Assembly: GCA_035235625.1 (NCBI GenBank)
Contig: CP141144.1
Span: 39,926,014 to 39,990,013, forward strand
Length of the DNA: 64,000 nt
Reading direction: 5' to 3'
From: Saururus chinensis
Taxonomy: Eukaryota > Streptophyta > Magnoliopsida > Piperales > Saururaceae
Part shown: positions 33,073 to 45,180 of the stretch, piece after piece
Layout: each line of letters starts with the position of its first letter
Numbering within the stretch: the first letter of the stretch is position 1
Translations under genes and position numbers: made by a program
Notes under the pieces: generated by a model
What the model saw: only the letters and a program-made list of their open reading frames with translations
Told to the model about the DNA's origin: nothing
Databases searched by the model: none

Positions 33073-36000
33073 ATGGAAAACTCTGCAAGCAGACCAACCA
33101 TCCATTCATTTTCAGCCAATTACAGCATGAACAGATTAGCGTCTTTGAGCTCTGTGAGTTTCTTTTCAACCATTCAGATTGTATTGACCTTCTTAGACAA
33201 TGCACCTAGTGTTTTCCGCCAATAGTTGATAATTATATACCAGTTCATATTTTTTTCGTATTCTACTGAAAATAAAAATTCATATGGGAACATATATTTC
33301 TGTCCCAAAATTATTAGTTTGTTTATTTTCTTATAAGCCTCTTATTTTCTTATAATTAATCATCATTTCCATTGTTGCATATAAAGAACATCTTGTAATT
33401 GCTTTCCACACATGTTCAGATTTGACATTTAAGATATTTCTTCCTGCAGAAAGAAAAATTAGCTAACATAATTTATTTGAGATTATGCAGTACCTGTTTA
33501 GAAGAAAGTCCGGAAACTCACATATCCATAGATATTCTTCATTTGGTGGAAAAGGTAAAAGTGTATAATTTAGTGTTTTCTATTTAGAGATGTATTTGGT
33601 TCTTTGTCTTTAGTTTGTATTTTGTGCTCAGAAATATTCAAAATTGTGCTTGAATTTCTTTCCTGTAGTTATTTTTCCTTCTCATTGTCCTGGGAAATTC
33701 AAAGACAACTTTTGCACCTCTTATTGTTAATAAAAGGACATGGACAATTGCACACCGTTTTTTGTTGAATTCCAGTTCTCAGTTGCTGGAAAGGCAATTA
33801 ACTATTTTATACCTTTTGTAATAAATTTGAAAGAGAGACAACATGATCTTTATTATTGATAATTGTTTTCACAAATTCGTGTGTTCCAAATATGTATTTG
33901 TACAGACCAAAACACCCATGAGAAGCTGTAGTTCAACTGCTATTAACTAGAGCGATTGTATTTTTAAATCTATTGATGTTTTATAAGACAAATTTACTAA
34001 CAATAGACATGTTTTCATTGTATTCATAGCTCGCATTTATAGCTGTTCTATGCCCTGGACATTGCATAACCTATAATTAGAGATTTAAAATTAGAATGGA
34101 ACTCAAGAAGATGGTGGAATTAATATTACAATAATGTGATAAATCATAATAATTTTTTAATGCACATAAAATGTTCAAAAAGTCTTTAAAGAAGATGAAT
34201 CCTCTTATTGACATGGTCTCGTATGTTTTTTCATGTTAACCTTGATGCATAAATTAATTAAATATTATGACATTATGGAGGAAGATAGGAGAGAGAGGTA
34301 GTGCGACTTAATGTATAGAGAGAGAAAGAGGAAGGGGGGTTCTCCTGGAAAGAGAGAACTTCTTTTTCATATATGCACAATGTCTTTATTGTCGAATGAT
34401 ATGAAAAAAGAAGATTTAAAAATATGATAATTGATATTAAAAAAATATTATCCAGCTGAGTCCCTTTGGAATTATCAGAACGTCCTACAAATTATAATGT
34501 TGTAAAGTTTGATGAAGACTTTAAACATGAATATGAAAAGTAAAATCTCAATGCGATCTCATGTTATAGAATTGAATGAGTACACGACATTCTCGTTTCT
34601 TTAGTATGTTTTCCCTTTCTTTTTTAATTAAATGGTCGTGTGTAACAGCTTTTTACAATGTGGATTGTTTTTAAATTTTTATCAGAGGAGCTCTCAATTG
34701 AGGAAGATGCTGAAAGAAAATTTGGATGGATTTTGAAACTGATGTTTGTTGGAACTGCAACATATGTGGGCTTCCAGTTTTTCCCTTACATGGGTATAAT
34801 GCTCAGTTACAATCATTTGAAACTTTTCTAGGCGTCTATAAATAGAAATTTCCAGGATCTATTAAATATTATATTTGGCCTTATACATGATAATATTATA
34901 GGGGATAATTTGCTTCAACAGTCAATATCACTTCTTCAAGTTAAGGATCCGTTATTCAAGAGAATGGGAGCATCCAGATTGTCACGTTTTGCTGTTGATG
35001 GTAATCTTTTTACCATTTCATAATTTTTTTTACCATTATGTTCTAAATAAGTATGTTCCATCTCATGTGTTATATTTTTCACGAGCTTCATAATTTTGAG
35101 GACAGATGTGAAGATTTGCTTTCTATATTCTGAATAGATAAATGTGTGGTAAGAGACAAAGGTGGTTTTATTGGTGTGCACACATATGCACAAGCATACA
35201 CACTTGCATGCACACATATGCACAGGCGCGCGCGCGCACACACACACACACTCCCAGATGCACATGCAGACACCCACACCCCCAAACAAGAGGACAGAAA
35301 AATTAAAATCTATATTTCAAGGAGCCAAGTGTGGTTGGACCAGAAGGGATGAAATGTGGAGTGGACAAACTTTAAAGCCGTGGACTGCATCTATCTAACT
35401 CCTTGACTTTGCTGCAATTGAAAATTCAAGTGGCTAGATGAGCAGGATCTTGACTTCTAATTGAGGTGGAAGAAGGCCCTTTAGATGGGAGTCAATTGTT
35501 TAGCAGAATCTGATGTGCGGACCTGTGGCTTACCTATCTAAAACTTCAACTTTTTGGTGTTTGACTTTCCTCATTTTGTTTGTCTACCAACTAGCTACCA
35601 GATGACCTTTACCATTAACAATGAAAATTATCTAAGCCATGTCTTTGGAAGGTTAATACCTATTGGTCATCTTGATATTCCTGAGCTGCATTTTATTGGC
35701 ATGTCCAGATGAAAGAAGGATGAAAGTAGTGGAGATGGGTGGTGCACAAGAGCTACTGAAAATGCTGGAGGGTTCCAAAGATGATCGGACCCGAAAACAA
35801 GCTCTTAAGGCTCTTCTTGCTGTTGATCGTTCAGGTATTTCCTTTATTGTCTTGACTTTGATATATTTTTGAAAATTTATTTGTGCCATGATTATAGCTG
35901 CAAAAAAGGACTGAGCCTTAGACGAGCCTGTATTTTATGTGTTTGACAGGCTGATTTTCATTAGCTGAGTGGGAATGATTCCTTGATAGCATGTCACTAG

Positions 36001-37193
36001 GTTTGAAGCTTGAAATATACTTTATGATGCACTATAAAATGGCTTCCTTTGTGAACTTTCAATCTTGGTGAGTGGTGGCAAACTGGAAAGCTGTGTATTT
36101 TGTTGCTCATTTGAACACTTTTTGGAACTTTGGGGGTATCAAATGCTCTTGAGACAAATGAGTGTTGTGAGCAAGGTTCTAGAACCCTGCTGGGCAGGAT
36201 AGTCAAACCTATTTTGCTTGAGCCTGGTTGGGTTTCGGGTAAGGTTGGTCAGCCTGATTTGTGTCCTATTCTGCCTGCTGGCAGAATGACCTTGCCAGAT
36301 TGCACTGACAATCCAAGTCCACAGTCTCTGCTCCTCCTCCCTGCCTCATTTTCTCTTCCTTCTCTTCCCTCTCCATCCCGTGCCCCTCTCCTCCTCCCTC
36401 TCACCCACCCTCTCTTTTTCCTTTCTTCCCTTACTCCCACCTCTTCCCCTTCTTTGTCCTCGGCCCAACCTGGCTTCGCCTACCACTTGCCCATTAAAGC
36501 CTGGCTGACAAACCGTGTCAGTGCATAGGTTAAATAAAAGACATGATTAGAAGTTTATTCCAGCTTCTCTTCTACTTTCTTTTTTGTGCATGCTGTAAAA
36601 ACATTGATGAAGGTTTCAGACTCTAGATTTATAATTACTGCTCTTGCTTTGAGTACATGCCATATAATGTTAAAGGTGGTCTCTTATGGTTGTAGCACTA
36701 GTCCACAACTTTTTGATGGGCCATTTTCATTGTTTGTTGAGCGGGAAAGGCATTGTCCACAGCTCTTTTGTAGCACTAGTCCACAAGTCTTCTTTTGGTT
36801 AGGAATTTATTCCAGCTTTTCCTGCACTCTCCTCATGTGCGCATTTTATAGAAGCATTCATGGTGGTTTCAGCAGAAAGATCTCTAATTACTGCTCTTGC
36901 CTCGAGTAAATGCCATTTAATGTTGAAGGTTGTCTTTTATTTTTGTAGCACCTGTCCACAACGCTTCTTTTGAGTCAGCTCATTCTTTTCGTGAGTAAAA
37001 AGTGATGTAATTCTTCACTACTGCAGATGCAGCAGCTGGAGCTCTAGATGAAGCTGGTGCCATCCCAATTGTAAACTCTGCACCTGTTTCTTTAGAAGAT
37101 GCAGAAATTGGTTACTACAAGTCCAACCTACTTCAGAGACTTCAAAATCGGAAAAATGATTCAAATTTATCAAACGAAGTGTTATCAGGATGA
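33073..37193 (+). CDS. Armadillo-repeat-like protein with N-terminal targeting region and one membrane segment
   Basis: Six exons join in one frame: 33073-33153, 33491-33554, 34686-34793, 34902-35000, 35709-35834, 37027-37193, giving 214 residues. All introns are GT..AG. An in-frame TGA at 33058-33060 supports the ATG at 33073; Met-19 at 33127 is an alternative. The first 50 residues are rich in Ser, Arg and His with almost no acids, like an organelle presequence. GWILKLMFVGTATYVGFQFF (about residues 64-83) is a likely membrane helix. Then come GASRLSRFAVD, MKVVEMGGAQELLKML, RKQALKALLAVD and AAAGALDEAGAIPIV, an armadillo-like helical repeat. The C-terminus is polar. I infer an organelle-membrane protein; partner and role are unknown. 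It converges with the S4-domain gene 4.7 kb downstream. Confidence 0.85.
35174..35290 (+). repeat. CA/CG alternating repeat in intron 4 of the ARM-like gene
   Basis: A CA-rich stretch with a pure GCGCGCGCGCGC block leading into (CA)n at 35226-35251, strictly alternating purine and pyrimidine. Confidence 0.9.
36548..36965 (+). repeat. Imperfect tandem duplication in intron 5 of the ARM-like gene
   Basis: Segments at about 36548-36715 and 36805-36965 share TTTATTCCAGCTT, TAATTACTGCTCTTGC, GAGTA.ATGCCAT.TAATGTT and TTGTAGCAC..GTCCACAA. They look like an old local duplication of about 250 bp. Confidence 0.7.
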
Positions 37194-38904
37194 AGGTTAT
37201 ATCTATGAAACTGCTTCTAGTGTTGGAGCTCTATGTTCTTGGTGGAAGCTGCCAAACCATAAGGTTTTTAAGAATCTCATGCAATACAAACATATTTGGT
37301 TTGCTCCACTTTGTCTCCAAATTAGATGTGCTACAATAATTTGTGTTAGGGTGTTGAAATGGACACTTGATGCTACAAGTACAGTTGGAATCAGCTTTAA
37401 TGCTTTTAAATACTCCCTTCGCCCCATATTAATTGCTCCATATGCAAATATTTCTATTGAATGGTGAGACCCACAGCAAAGAGAATAGAAATTAAACTTA
37501 TGAGATGTTTTTTTAAGTACCCAGCTACTTAAATTGAACTAAATGGAGGGACAATTTTTTTCCCAATAGAGCTATTGGAGTTTATGAAAGCCAGTCTATA
37601 TGATTTCTTGGATAAATGATTGTTTATTACAGCATTTGATTGATCAAATGACATCTAGTTGTGCTTATGTTAGCGTTTTTAACCATTAGAAACAAATTGA
37701 AATTTTGACGTGCATAATAAATAGAATACTCAAATTGCTACCTAACTTAGAAGCAACCACCTATAAGTAATTGAAGCCAAAAGGCAAATCATTTTCTTCC
37801 GTTTTGCTGCCTTTAGGAAACTTTAATATTTTAAACAATTATAATAACATCCTTTTCACCAAATCACTCACAAAATAACATTCATATTTTGCTAAGATTG
37901 CTAAACTCTTATCAATTAAGAAAGTCTAGGCACGTGTAATTATATCAAAGTAAATGTTTCGTACAATAAATAACCATGATGAAATTGGGATGCTCTTAAT
38001 CTTTCTATAAGTTTTGGTTCAATTCAGTAAATTACTTTCAAGGTGAATGAAATATAACAATATGAGCATAGTAGAGGGAGGGAGGGTGGCTCTATTCTAC
38101 GCATCTATTTTGTCTCTATTATTCTATTCTCTCCATGTCCCTCGCCAATGTGTGATCCCTATAAAATTTCCATGTAATAAATAGCAAAAGGAGTTCCTAC
38201 AAAAGTGAAACACCAAGCTGGATGTCAATCGCAGTCTTGACGAGTCCCATGCATGGGGATCGTCTAATTTAATCCCCTGATATAATTAGGCCCTTGGAAC
38301 TACCGTAACTAGCATTTTGTCTTAGTTTGGTTGATATAGGCGATGCCTATGGTTTTTTTTCGTAGAACAAAAGAAAGAGTTGTCCTCTCATTGCTTAGGG
38401 GAAAAACGTTGTGTTTCCATTGATGAAGGAGCACATTCAGGAACAAAAGTTATCTACTTTGGCAGAACATATAATGCCAGTCTTAGCCACCTCTATCATT
38501 CTACAAATTATAATTATTCTCTTTCACTCTCTAATTCCTATACTCTTTAGTAACATAAAATTCATTACATTACATCATGCATAGCCACAAGTTCCATATA
38601 CACACTTAACCCCAGCTGGGCACTTCTTATTGCACTTACCACAGTGGTCCACATTGTAAGAAATCACGGGTGACCCAAAGCTCACCCCGAGGTCACGTGC
38701 CTTAAATATAATTTTTTAAAATCGATCCGCAATCTTGGTAAATATGCGCTATCTCGATCCTGTGACCCAAGGTAGTAGGTTGGTAGAAAAAAGTATCTCT
38801 CCCCCAAGCTGCTTGATCATAATTCCGTGGCTTAAAAGTGGCTAGATGTTCCTTAACTATTCACTTATAGATTTGATTCATACTCAATTTGAGTTTCATG
38901 ACAC

Positions 38905-39319
38905 TCCATCCGTTCTATATTAATAGTTATAACTTTAACATAAAAGTTTATTTTACATATTTGAACTCTCCCTATTTATTGTGAGCCGAGCGTAAAGAAT
39001 GCACGTGAAGTATTTATTTTCAAAATTGATAGCACACATATTAGCGCACATTAGTATAAATGATACTTACACTAACATGCACTAGTGTGTGCGCCATTGA
39101 TCTAAAAAATGAACGTTTCATATACATTCCTTACATTGGGCTCATTGTTAGGTCGCTTCCCTATGACACAAGGCATAACTTTGGCTAATTCCGGGATGAA
39201 CAGTTATATTCATTTTGAAAAAGCTAACACATGCATGATTCTTCAAAATGTCAAATTGGACATTTATTGTGACATTTGTTTTAAAAATATGACACTAATT
39301 GTAGAATGGATGGAGTATT
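38905..39319. mobile_element. Stowaway-like MITE
   Basis: The left end CTCCATCCGTTCTATATTAA and the right end, which reads CTCCATCCATTCTACAATTA on the minus strand, form matching inverted termini. TA follows the right end, while the left flank is CA. The length of about 415 bp is long for the family but possible. Confidence 0.65.
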
Positions 39320-39329
39320 ATTTATATGA

Positions 39330-39440
39330 AATATAGGATGTCCTAAATCAATAGCTACATTTGGTTTCTAAAAATGAATTAATTTTAGTTTATTTTAAAA
39401 AATTAAATATAGCTATTAATGTACGACAAAAGGAGTATAT
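39330..39440. mobile_element. Short Stowaway-like MITE
   Basis: The left end TCCTAAATCAATAGCTACATT pairs roughly with the right end, which reads TCCTTTTGTCGTACATTAAT then AGCTAT on the minus strand. About 110 bp. Confidence 0.5.
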
Positions 39441-39820
39441 CTTAGGCCTTGCAATAGAAATGCACCCAATTAGAATGCCTATGTGGTTTTATATCCAATC
39501 CTCGTTTAAGGGCCTGTTTGACAACCACTTTAAAAATCATAGTGATTTTCCTTGTGAGTTAAACAAAGTAAGAAATGTCATATCATAAAGAAAACCACTT
39601 TGAAAAAAAAAACCCTTCCTTTGTAGGAGGGTTGGAGACCAAAGGTGTCACATGAGTTTAGAAGAGGATTGTAGTAGTCGTTTACCGATCCAATTCCTGT
39701 CGTGGAAAGATTTACACGACAAGATATGCTTGATCTATGCTAGAGTTAATTTTAATCAACATGCATGAATTTGAGGTAATTTGACTTGGATGGAGTCGAT
39801 CTTTTTATTTATTACGGTAA

Positions 39821-40346
39821 TTATACATACACCCATGTAACTTTTATCAAAAGTAAGTATAAATTCTTTTCAGCTTTCAAATTTTCTACTTATACTATGT
39901 GACTTTTGTCAAAACTAGATATAGAACCTTTTTACTTTCCAAATTCTACACTTGCACCCTTTGATCTTTGTCGAAACTAGAAGGGGGAGCTCGAGGGCTC
40001 ATCGCAGCCCTCGATGGCAGGAGCTGACCATCAGCAGAGCAAAACCGGTCAGGAGATGGGGAAGAGTGCAAGAAAAGAAGGGGTTATACATACACCCATG
40101 TAACTTTTATCAAAAGTAAGTATAAATTCTTTTCAGCTTTCAAATTTTCTACTTATACTATGTGACTTTTGTCAAAACTAGATATAGAACCTTTTTACTT
40201 TCCAAATTCTACACTTGCACCCTTTGATCTTTGTCGAAACTAGAAGGGGGAGCTCGAGGGCTCATCGCAGCCCTCGATGGCAGGAGCTGACCATCAGCAG
40301 AGCAAAACCGGTCAGGAGATGGGGAAGAGTGCAAGAAAAGAAGGGG
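39821..40346. repeat. Perfect 263-bp tandem duplication
   Basis: 39821-40083 and 40084-40346 are identical as read base by base. Each begins TTATACATACACCCATGT and ends GTGCAAGAAAAGAAGGGG. The unit mixes an AT-rich half and a GC-rich half containing the palindrome GAGCTCGAGGGCTC. Confidence 0.95.
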
Positions 40347-41850
40347 TGTGCGTGAGGGGGGTGGGGGGCTCGGTGTGGAGAGAGACTTGTTATATGCTTG
40401 AAAATTTGATCAGCTTGTTGTCCCTAAGTATGGTGGAATCATGGTTACCAGTGCTACGGAGACACTATAAACATGAATATTGTACTGTATTCTTCCTGCT
40501 TATATTGGCATGTAGGTTGTTGACTTTCATGCATCTCATTGCTCTCATATACTTGATTGATCTCCATAGGTTGCCCCGGGTTAGAGGGTTAGTTCTTAGA
40601 ACAAGGGGGTAAAACAATAAATGATACTCATGACAATGGATGGTCAGATGTGAGAATCATTCTTACGTATACACCTTACTTATGAATTAGATAAAAGAAA
40701 GATCATAGTTGTAGAACTACATTTTAACCCTAGACTTAATTGACTCAACTCCATATTTTTCTAGGGTCAAGGCCTTGATAAGTAAACTCCAGGAGAACTC
40801 CAACTGGCAAGATTCATCATGAATTGGCTGAGTCAACTCCAGAAGAATTCCCTGAAACTCCAATGAATATAGCCTTTATAAAGTCAGGTAAAATATTTTT
40901 TAATATTGTAAATGATTTTATCAACAAAGTTTATTTATGTATGTATGATGCTTTTATAGACTCTAATAGGAAAAAATGCTCTTATAAATTGATAAATCTG
41001 TACACAAATAAAAATAGCATACATAAGTCTTATTCAACTTAGTGAATACAAAAATATTACTCCCTCTGTCCTAAAATAAGACTATTTCATACTCGGTTTA
41101 CTTATATATCGCTCATTATATATGTAAATAGTACGTACAAGATTTCAATCTCACTCTGTATAGACTCCAAGTTGATTCAACCCCAGGACATTTCAAGTCA
41201 GAGTCTCAAGTTTTAAAATATAGAAAACCTCAATACCCATGCATCAGAGATGGTCTAAATGTTATAAGCACAGCTTTTTAGGAGATTTTTCCTGGGGAAT
41301 AACAGCCAATCGCTAAAAGTTTCTGCCATGGAATACGTATGCATGTCTATTTGTGAGCAGGCTAGCCTGAAGCAGACGCTAGTGAGTTTATATAAAATCT
41401 AGATGAAATGAACCACAGTAGTGAACACCTTGCATCCACGAATTACTTTGAAATTAAAGTTGAAACTGGATGTTAAATTATACATGAATAGAATTAAATG
41501 CTTTTCAAAGGGAAAAAACAGAGAGAATACTTTCAATCACCTCGAGCACTACCTCGTTGAATAACCTGTGACTTGTGGTTCCCAACAAAGTGTAAGATAA
41601 GATCTTTAGGAGGCTGCCGGGACCAGGGGAAAACCCAATCATGTTTACTTTTACCCTCAATGATAAACAAACAATATCCCAGTTGAAGCTTCTATAAGTA
41701 TTGGATGAGTTCAACCGCATATTTCCCTTTCTTTGTGGTGTTTATTTCTCCTATCTGCATCAAAGAAATCACTCTGAGGATCCAAAAAAATATTATATTT
41801 ACTTAGATCTGCACAACTTGAAGTTCTCCACTTCATACTTCATTCTTTCT
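40347..41850. other. Intergenic; one Stowaway-like end
   Basis: No gene is recognised. TACTCCCTCTGTCCTAAAAT at 41058 looks like one Stowaway terminus; I cannot find its partner. The stretch may also contain the missing last exon of the S4-domain gene. Confidence 0.45.
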
Positions 41851-44545
41851 TCACGCATGAAAATTAAACATATTACATTTGAACCCTACCTTCAGCCTTC
41901 CTTTCCCACTGACTGAAACAATATCACCAGTCTTAAGTATGGCTCCATTTTTAGTTACAGGGGTCCAGTTTATCCGAACATCTCCTTTACTGAAAAAGAA
42001 ACACAAAAGAAAGGACAAGGTAAGGTTCTTAATATCAATCAGTGTGTCCAGAGTAGAATCTATGACCAAGCAGGAGATTTTCACAGGTATGGTTAACGCA
42101 TGTTTTATGGGTCTCACCATATGGCCAAGCATTATATGGCAAGGACTTCCACAAAAATGAAATAGATCCGAATTCAGGACAGAAGCAAGTCTTTTATTTG
42201 TCCTTGAAAATACAGGAAACAGTTTGCAATTCAAAAATATTAGACTAACAAATTTTGGGCTTCAACCTCGTTATGCTGCATTTCATGATTTGGATTGTTT
42301 CCTAGGATTCAAATGGATTTGGCTCAAATTAACTGCTGCAGATTCATACAATGTAATAAACTCAGATAATAAAAATTACCTGATCAGATCAACAAGTTTG
42401 GAACGGGATATTTTAAATCCTGCACTAGCTAAGGCATCTACTCGTAAAGACGCTTCTATACTTTTAAATGATTTGATCCTACAAAACATGGACATAATGT
42501 GAAAACAATTTAAACATTTAACTTCCATTAACATAAACACACAGTAGTCTGCCAAAAAATTAGTTAGCTCTAACCTTGGTGGTTCATATTCTAAAGCAAG
42601 CAATGGTATTTCTGTGCAAGAAACTGAGACATTCCCAACCTACGGACAGAAAAAGTACAAGAAGACATCCATTTTCATCTGATCTTCACAAAGTAAGAAG
42701 AAGGAATTTTGCACATGCTCTAACTTCAGAGTCATGAACCACACAACTACCTTGATAATCATTCATCCCTCATAAACATTTTGAAAAAACGAGATGTTGG
42801 GTATATCCACTCATTATATCACGTATACCTTATCCAAGGATGAAACAAGAAACTCCACAAGTTCGGGAACAACAATTACTTGGGCACCTTTTTCACCCTG
42901 ATGAAGGACAACAAAGATGACGCTAAATGTTAATGAAGATTAAGTGTTAGAGAACACTTTACTCTTAAGAAAACAGAACTGAGTAACTACAAATGGCATA
43001 CTATATATGGATAGTGATATTCACACACCAAAACTCACACTTAGGTTTTAATTGACAAAACATGTGGACCTCACATAAAGCTCACTTGGCCTCACTTGTT
43101 TTGTCCAATTAAAATCCAAGTGTGAGTGTTTTGGGTGTAAATATTGTTTTCCAATACATATAATAATCATCGTGTATGAAAAACTCTGTAATAGTATATA
43201 ACATGCATAAAATTAGGACATTCAATTGAGAATATAACCTGCAGAAGAATATCTCCAAGCTTCTCCCTAGCTATGCCAGTACCAAGAATGGCACCAAGAA
43301 AATCTCCATGTCCACATGGTTCAAATCCAAAGTTTCCGTCAATTCTAAAAGAAAATTCACTAGTTCAAACAATGTACACAAATACACAATGGGATACATC
43401 AGTTAACGGTAAAAACAAACAACCTTAATGCTGCAACAGCATCTGGAATAATATCCATGACTTCAGGATGTCCAATAGAAAGGCGAGAACGTTCTGCCTG
43501 TGGGTATCCTCCTTGAGCCACTGTCTTTACATCAGCTAACTTTCCAAGTACTGAAGTTGCCTCCTCCAAAACAGGGGGTGTAAGAAAATCAGTATGGAGG
43601 ATCTCCCGACGCAGTGATGCCCGTGTTGCCTAACAAACGACCAATAAAAATCAACCAAATAAACTAAATCCCAGTGCACACATAAATCCTATTACCCAAG
43701 ATTATCCATCAGCAGATTTAAACAACATAATTAGCCTCCTATACATTCAGGACATATATGTATATGTGTTTCTCTTATACCAATTTAAATAAGGTGCTCT
43801 GTACTCCCTCTCTCCTGGTGAAATTTTCTTTAGTTGATTGGTTAAAAAGAATAACAAATCACGCTTCAAATATTTCGATTTGCGCAGAAAATTAGAAATG
43901 AGCAACAAGATAAGTTCACTTTGGAGCAGATTCCTCATCTCAGGTATATGGGCTAATTATTATAGCACGCGTGCATTAAAAAGAATCTTACTGATTGTAC
44001 ATGTCGATTACATCTAATTATTCTAGTATGAACTATACTATGAGCATGCATAAAGTTAGGATCTCCCATAATTAACAGATGTCAAAATGATATATGGGTT
44101 GAGGAAAAATGCGTGTCACACATTTATTACAAAAATAAATAAAAAAGGAAAAAGAAAAATTGAATAAAAACAATTGGATGGAATATTTACCAATGAGGAA
44201 GCTAAAATACCATTTCAAGTATCTTCTTCACATCCCCTGTTTTGTCTCTCACCCCTTTCAGCAATCCATCCCCTTCCCCCTTCCAAGAAGCATTAGCAAC
44301 ATCACAAATTCCTGCTTTAATGCAGGAAAAATCTCATCTTACCGATTTTCACATTCAACCACATACAAATACAATTGCAGCTTCAAGGTACCTGAAGATG
44401 TTCTTGGAGAAGTGAGAGAAAAGGTGAGCGGGATTCTTCTGTGATACGGGTAGCAAGTGAAATGAAGTCCAGAGGAGACGAGTCTTTGGAGGGACTTTGC
44501 CAGAAATCCGGCCGCCGCCGGAGCTCCGGTTGTTGCAGCAAGCAT
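41851..44545 (-). CDS. Plastid S4-domain RNA-binding protein (YlmH / photosystem II S4 family)
   Basis: Eight minus-strand exons join in one frame: 44545-44392, 44311-44211, 43629-43424, 43344-43239, 42897-42829, 42639-42575, 42478-42380 and 41989-41890, 300 codons, all with GT..AG borders. The first 50 residues (MLAATTGAPAAAGFLAKSLQ onward) are a Ser/Arg-rich plastid presequence. Then come LLKGVRDKTGDVKKILEMA, LTPPVLEEATSVL, VAQGGYPQAERSRLSIGHPE, FGFEPCGHGDFLGAILGTGI, REKLGDILLQ, ALEYEPP and the S4 domain SLRVDALASAGFKISRSKLV with KTGDIVSVSGKGRLK. Plant and cyanobacterial relatives of YlmH share this layout; RNA or ribosome binding in the chloroplast is the expected role. The family usually ends in a short GEI..GKFAVELI tail that I did not find; without splicing the frame runs 12 codons past the last donor to TGA at 41851-41853. 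Confidence 0.88.
43017..43144. mobile_element. MITE with about 45-bp inverted repeats in intron 4 of the S4-domain gene
   Basis: The left arm (43017-43061, with CCAAAACTCACACTTAGG and TTTTAATTGACAAAACA) is inverted at 43097-43144 (TGTTTTGTCCAATTAAAATC, CAAGTGTGAGTG). The 128-bp unit would fold into one hairpin. Confidence 0.85.
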
Positions 44546-45180
44546 TGTTCTTCCTCAGCTTCGCGCGGGACTAGCTTCTGGATTCCGGAATCGACTCTCT
44601 CTCTCGTGGGTGCTGGACCGCGCGCTCTGGGCCTTATGGAGGCTAAATGGGCTTTTTCTGGATTCGCATTTGGTTGGCAATGGATGTGGCCCAGAAAATG
44701 TGAATTTCTTGTCAAATGTCCCCTTTGTCGAAGGTTTTACCGAAGAACAAAGTTCTGGTTATTGTTGGACAAATTTTTAACTTTTTTAAAAGATTTTATT
44801 TTTCTTGTATGTTCGCCCAATTCCTATTTTTAAATTTTTTTTCAAGAGGAATCTCTTTTCTTGTATGTTTGCCCTTTTCTGACATTTGTTTCCTCAACCT
44901 CACATCACCCTCATGTCTCCCTCAGTCTAACTTCACACAATGTCTTATCCAAAGCTTTCAAACAACTTTTTAGCGTGTTGTCCTGGGCTTGCATTTTATC
45001 CTTACCTCCTGCCCCTTGGGCATATTTTTTTCATAAGAAGATATCTCCATCTCCTAGGAATGTCGATGGTAGTAGCGCTTCTGCACTGCACTCCACCCCT
45101 CTGCCTCCTTTGCTATGGTGTAAGCAGTAAGAAGCCTATCATCTAGGAGTGCAAAGATGCTAAGGACTTGCAACACTCCT
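44546..45180 (-). promoter_or_regulatory. Upstream region of the S4-domain gene
   Basis: The first 170 bp are GC-rich and include a GA repeat on the minus strand (44600-44611), as in many plant 5' untranslated regions. A longer open frame (44715-44383) overlaps exon 1 in another phase and is not the protein. No clear TATA box is seen. Confidence 0.45.

Larger units (their letters stand above)
37194..39820. other. Intergenic with Stowaway-like MITEs
   Basis: The 3' flank of the ARM-like gene up to the perfect duplication. It holds no recognised gene. MITE-like ends are described separately; a further possible one lies at 37406-37560 (TACTCCCTTCGCCCCATATT on the left, GGAGGGACAA on the right). 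Confidence 0.5.

Noticed and set aside
36130-36528. 132-codon frame inside intron 5 of the ARM-like gene
   Set aside because: A CT-rich intron stretch without a motif, between two well supported exons.
44383-44715. 110-codon minus-strand frame overlapping exon 1 of the S4-domain gene
   Set aside because: It is in a different phase from the conserved exons. The shorter frame from 44545 gives a plastid-type presequence and splices in phase.
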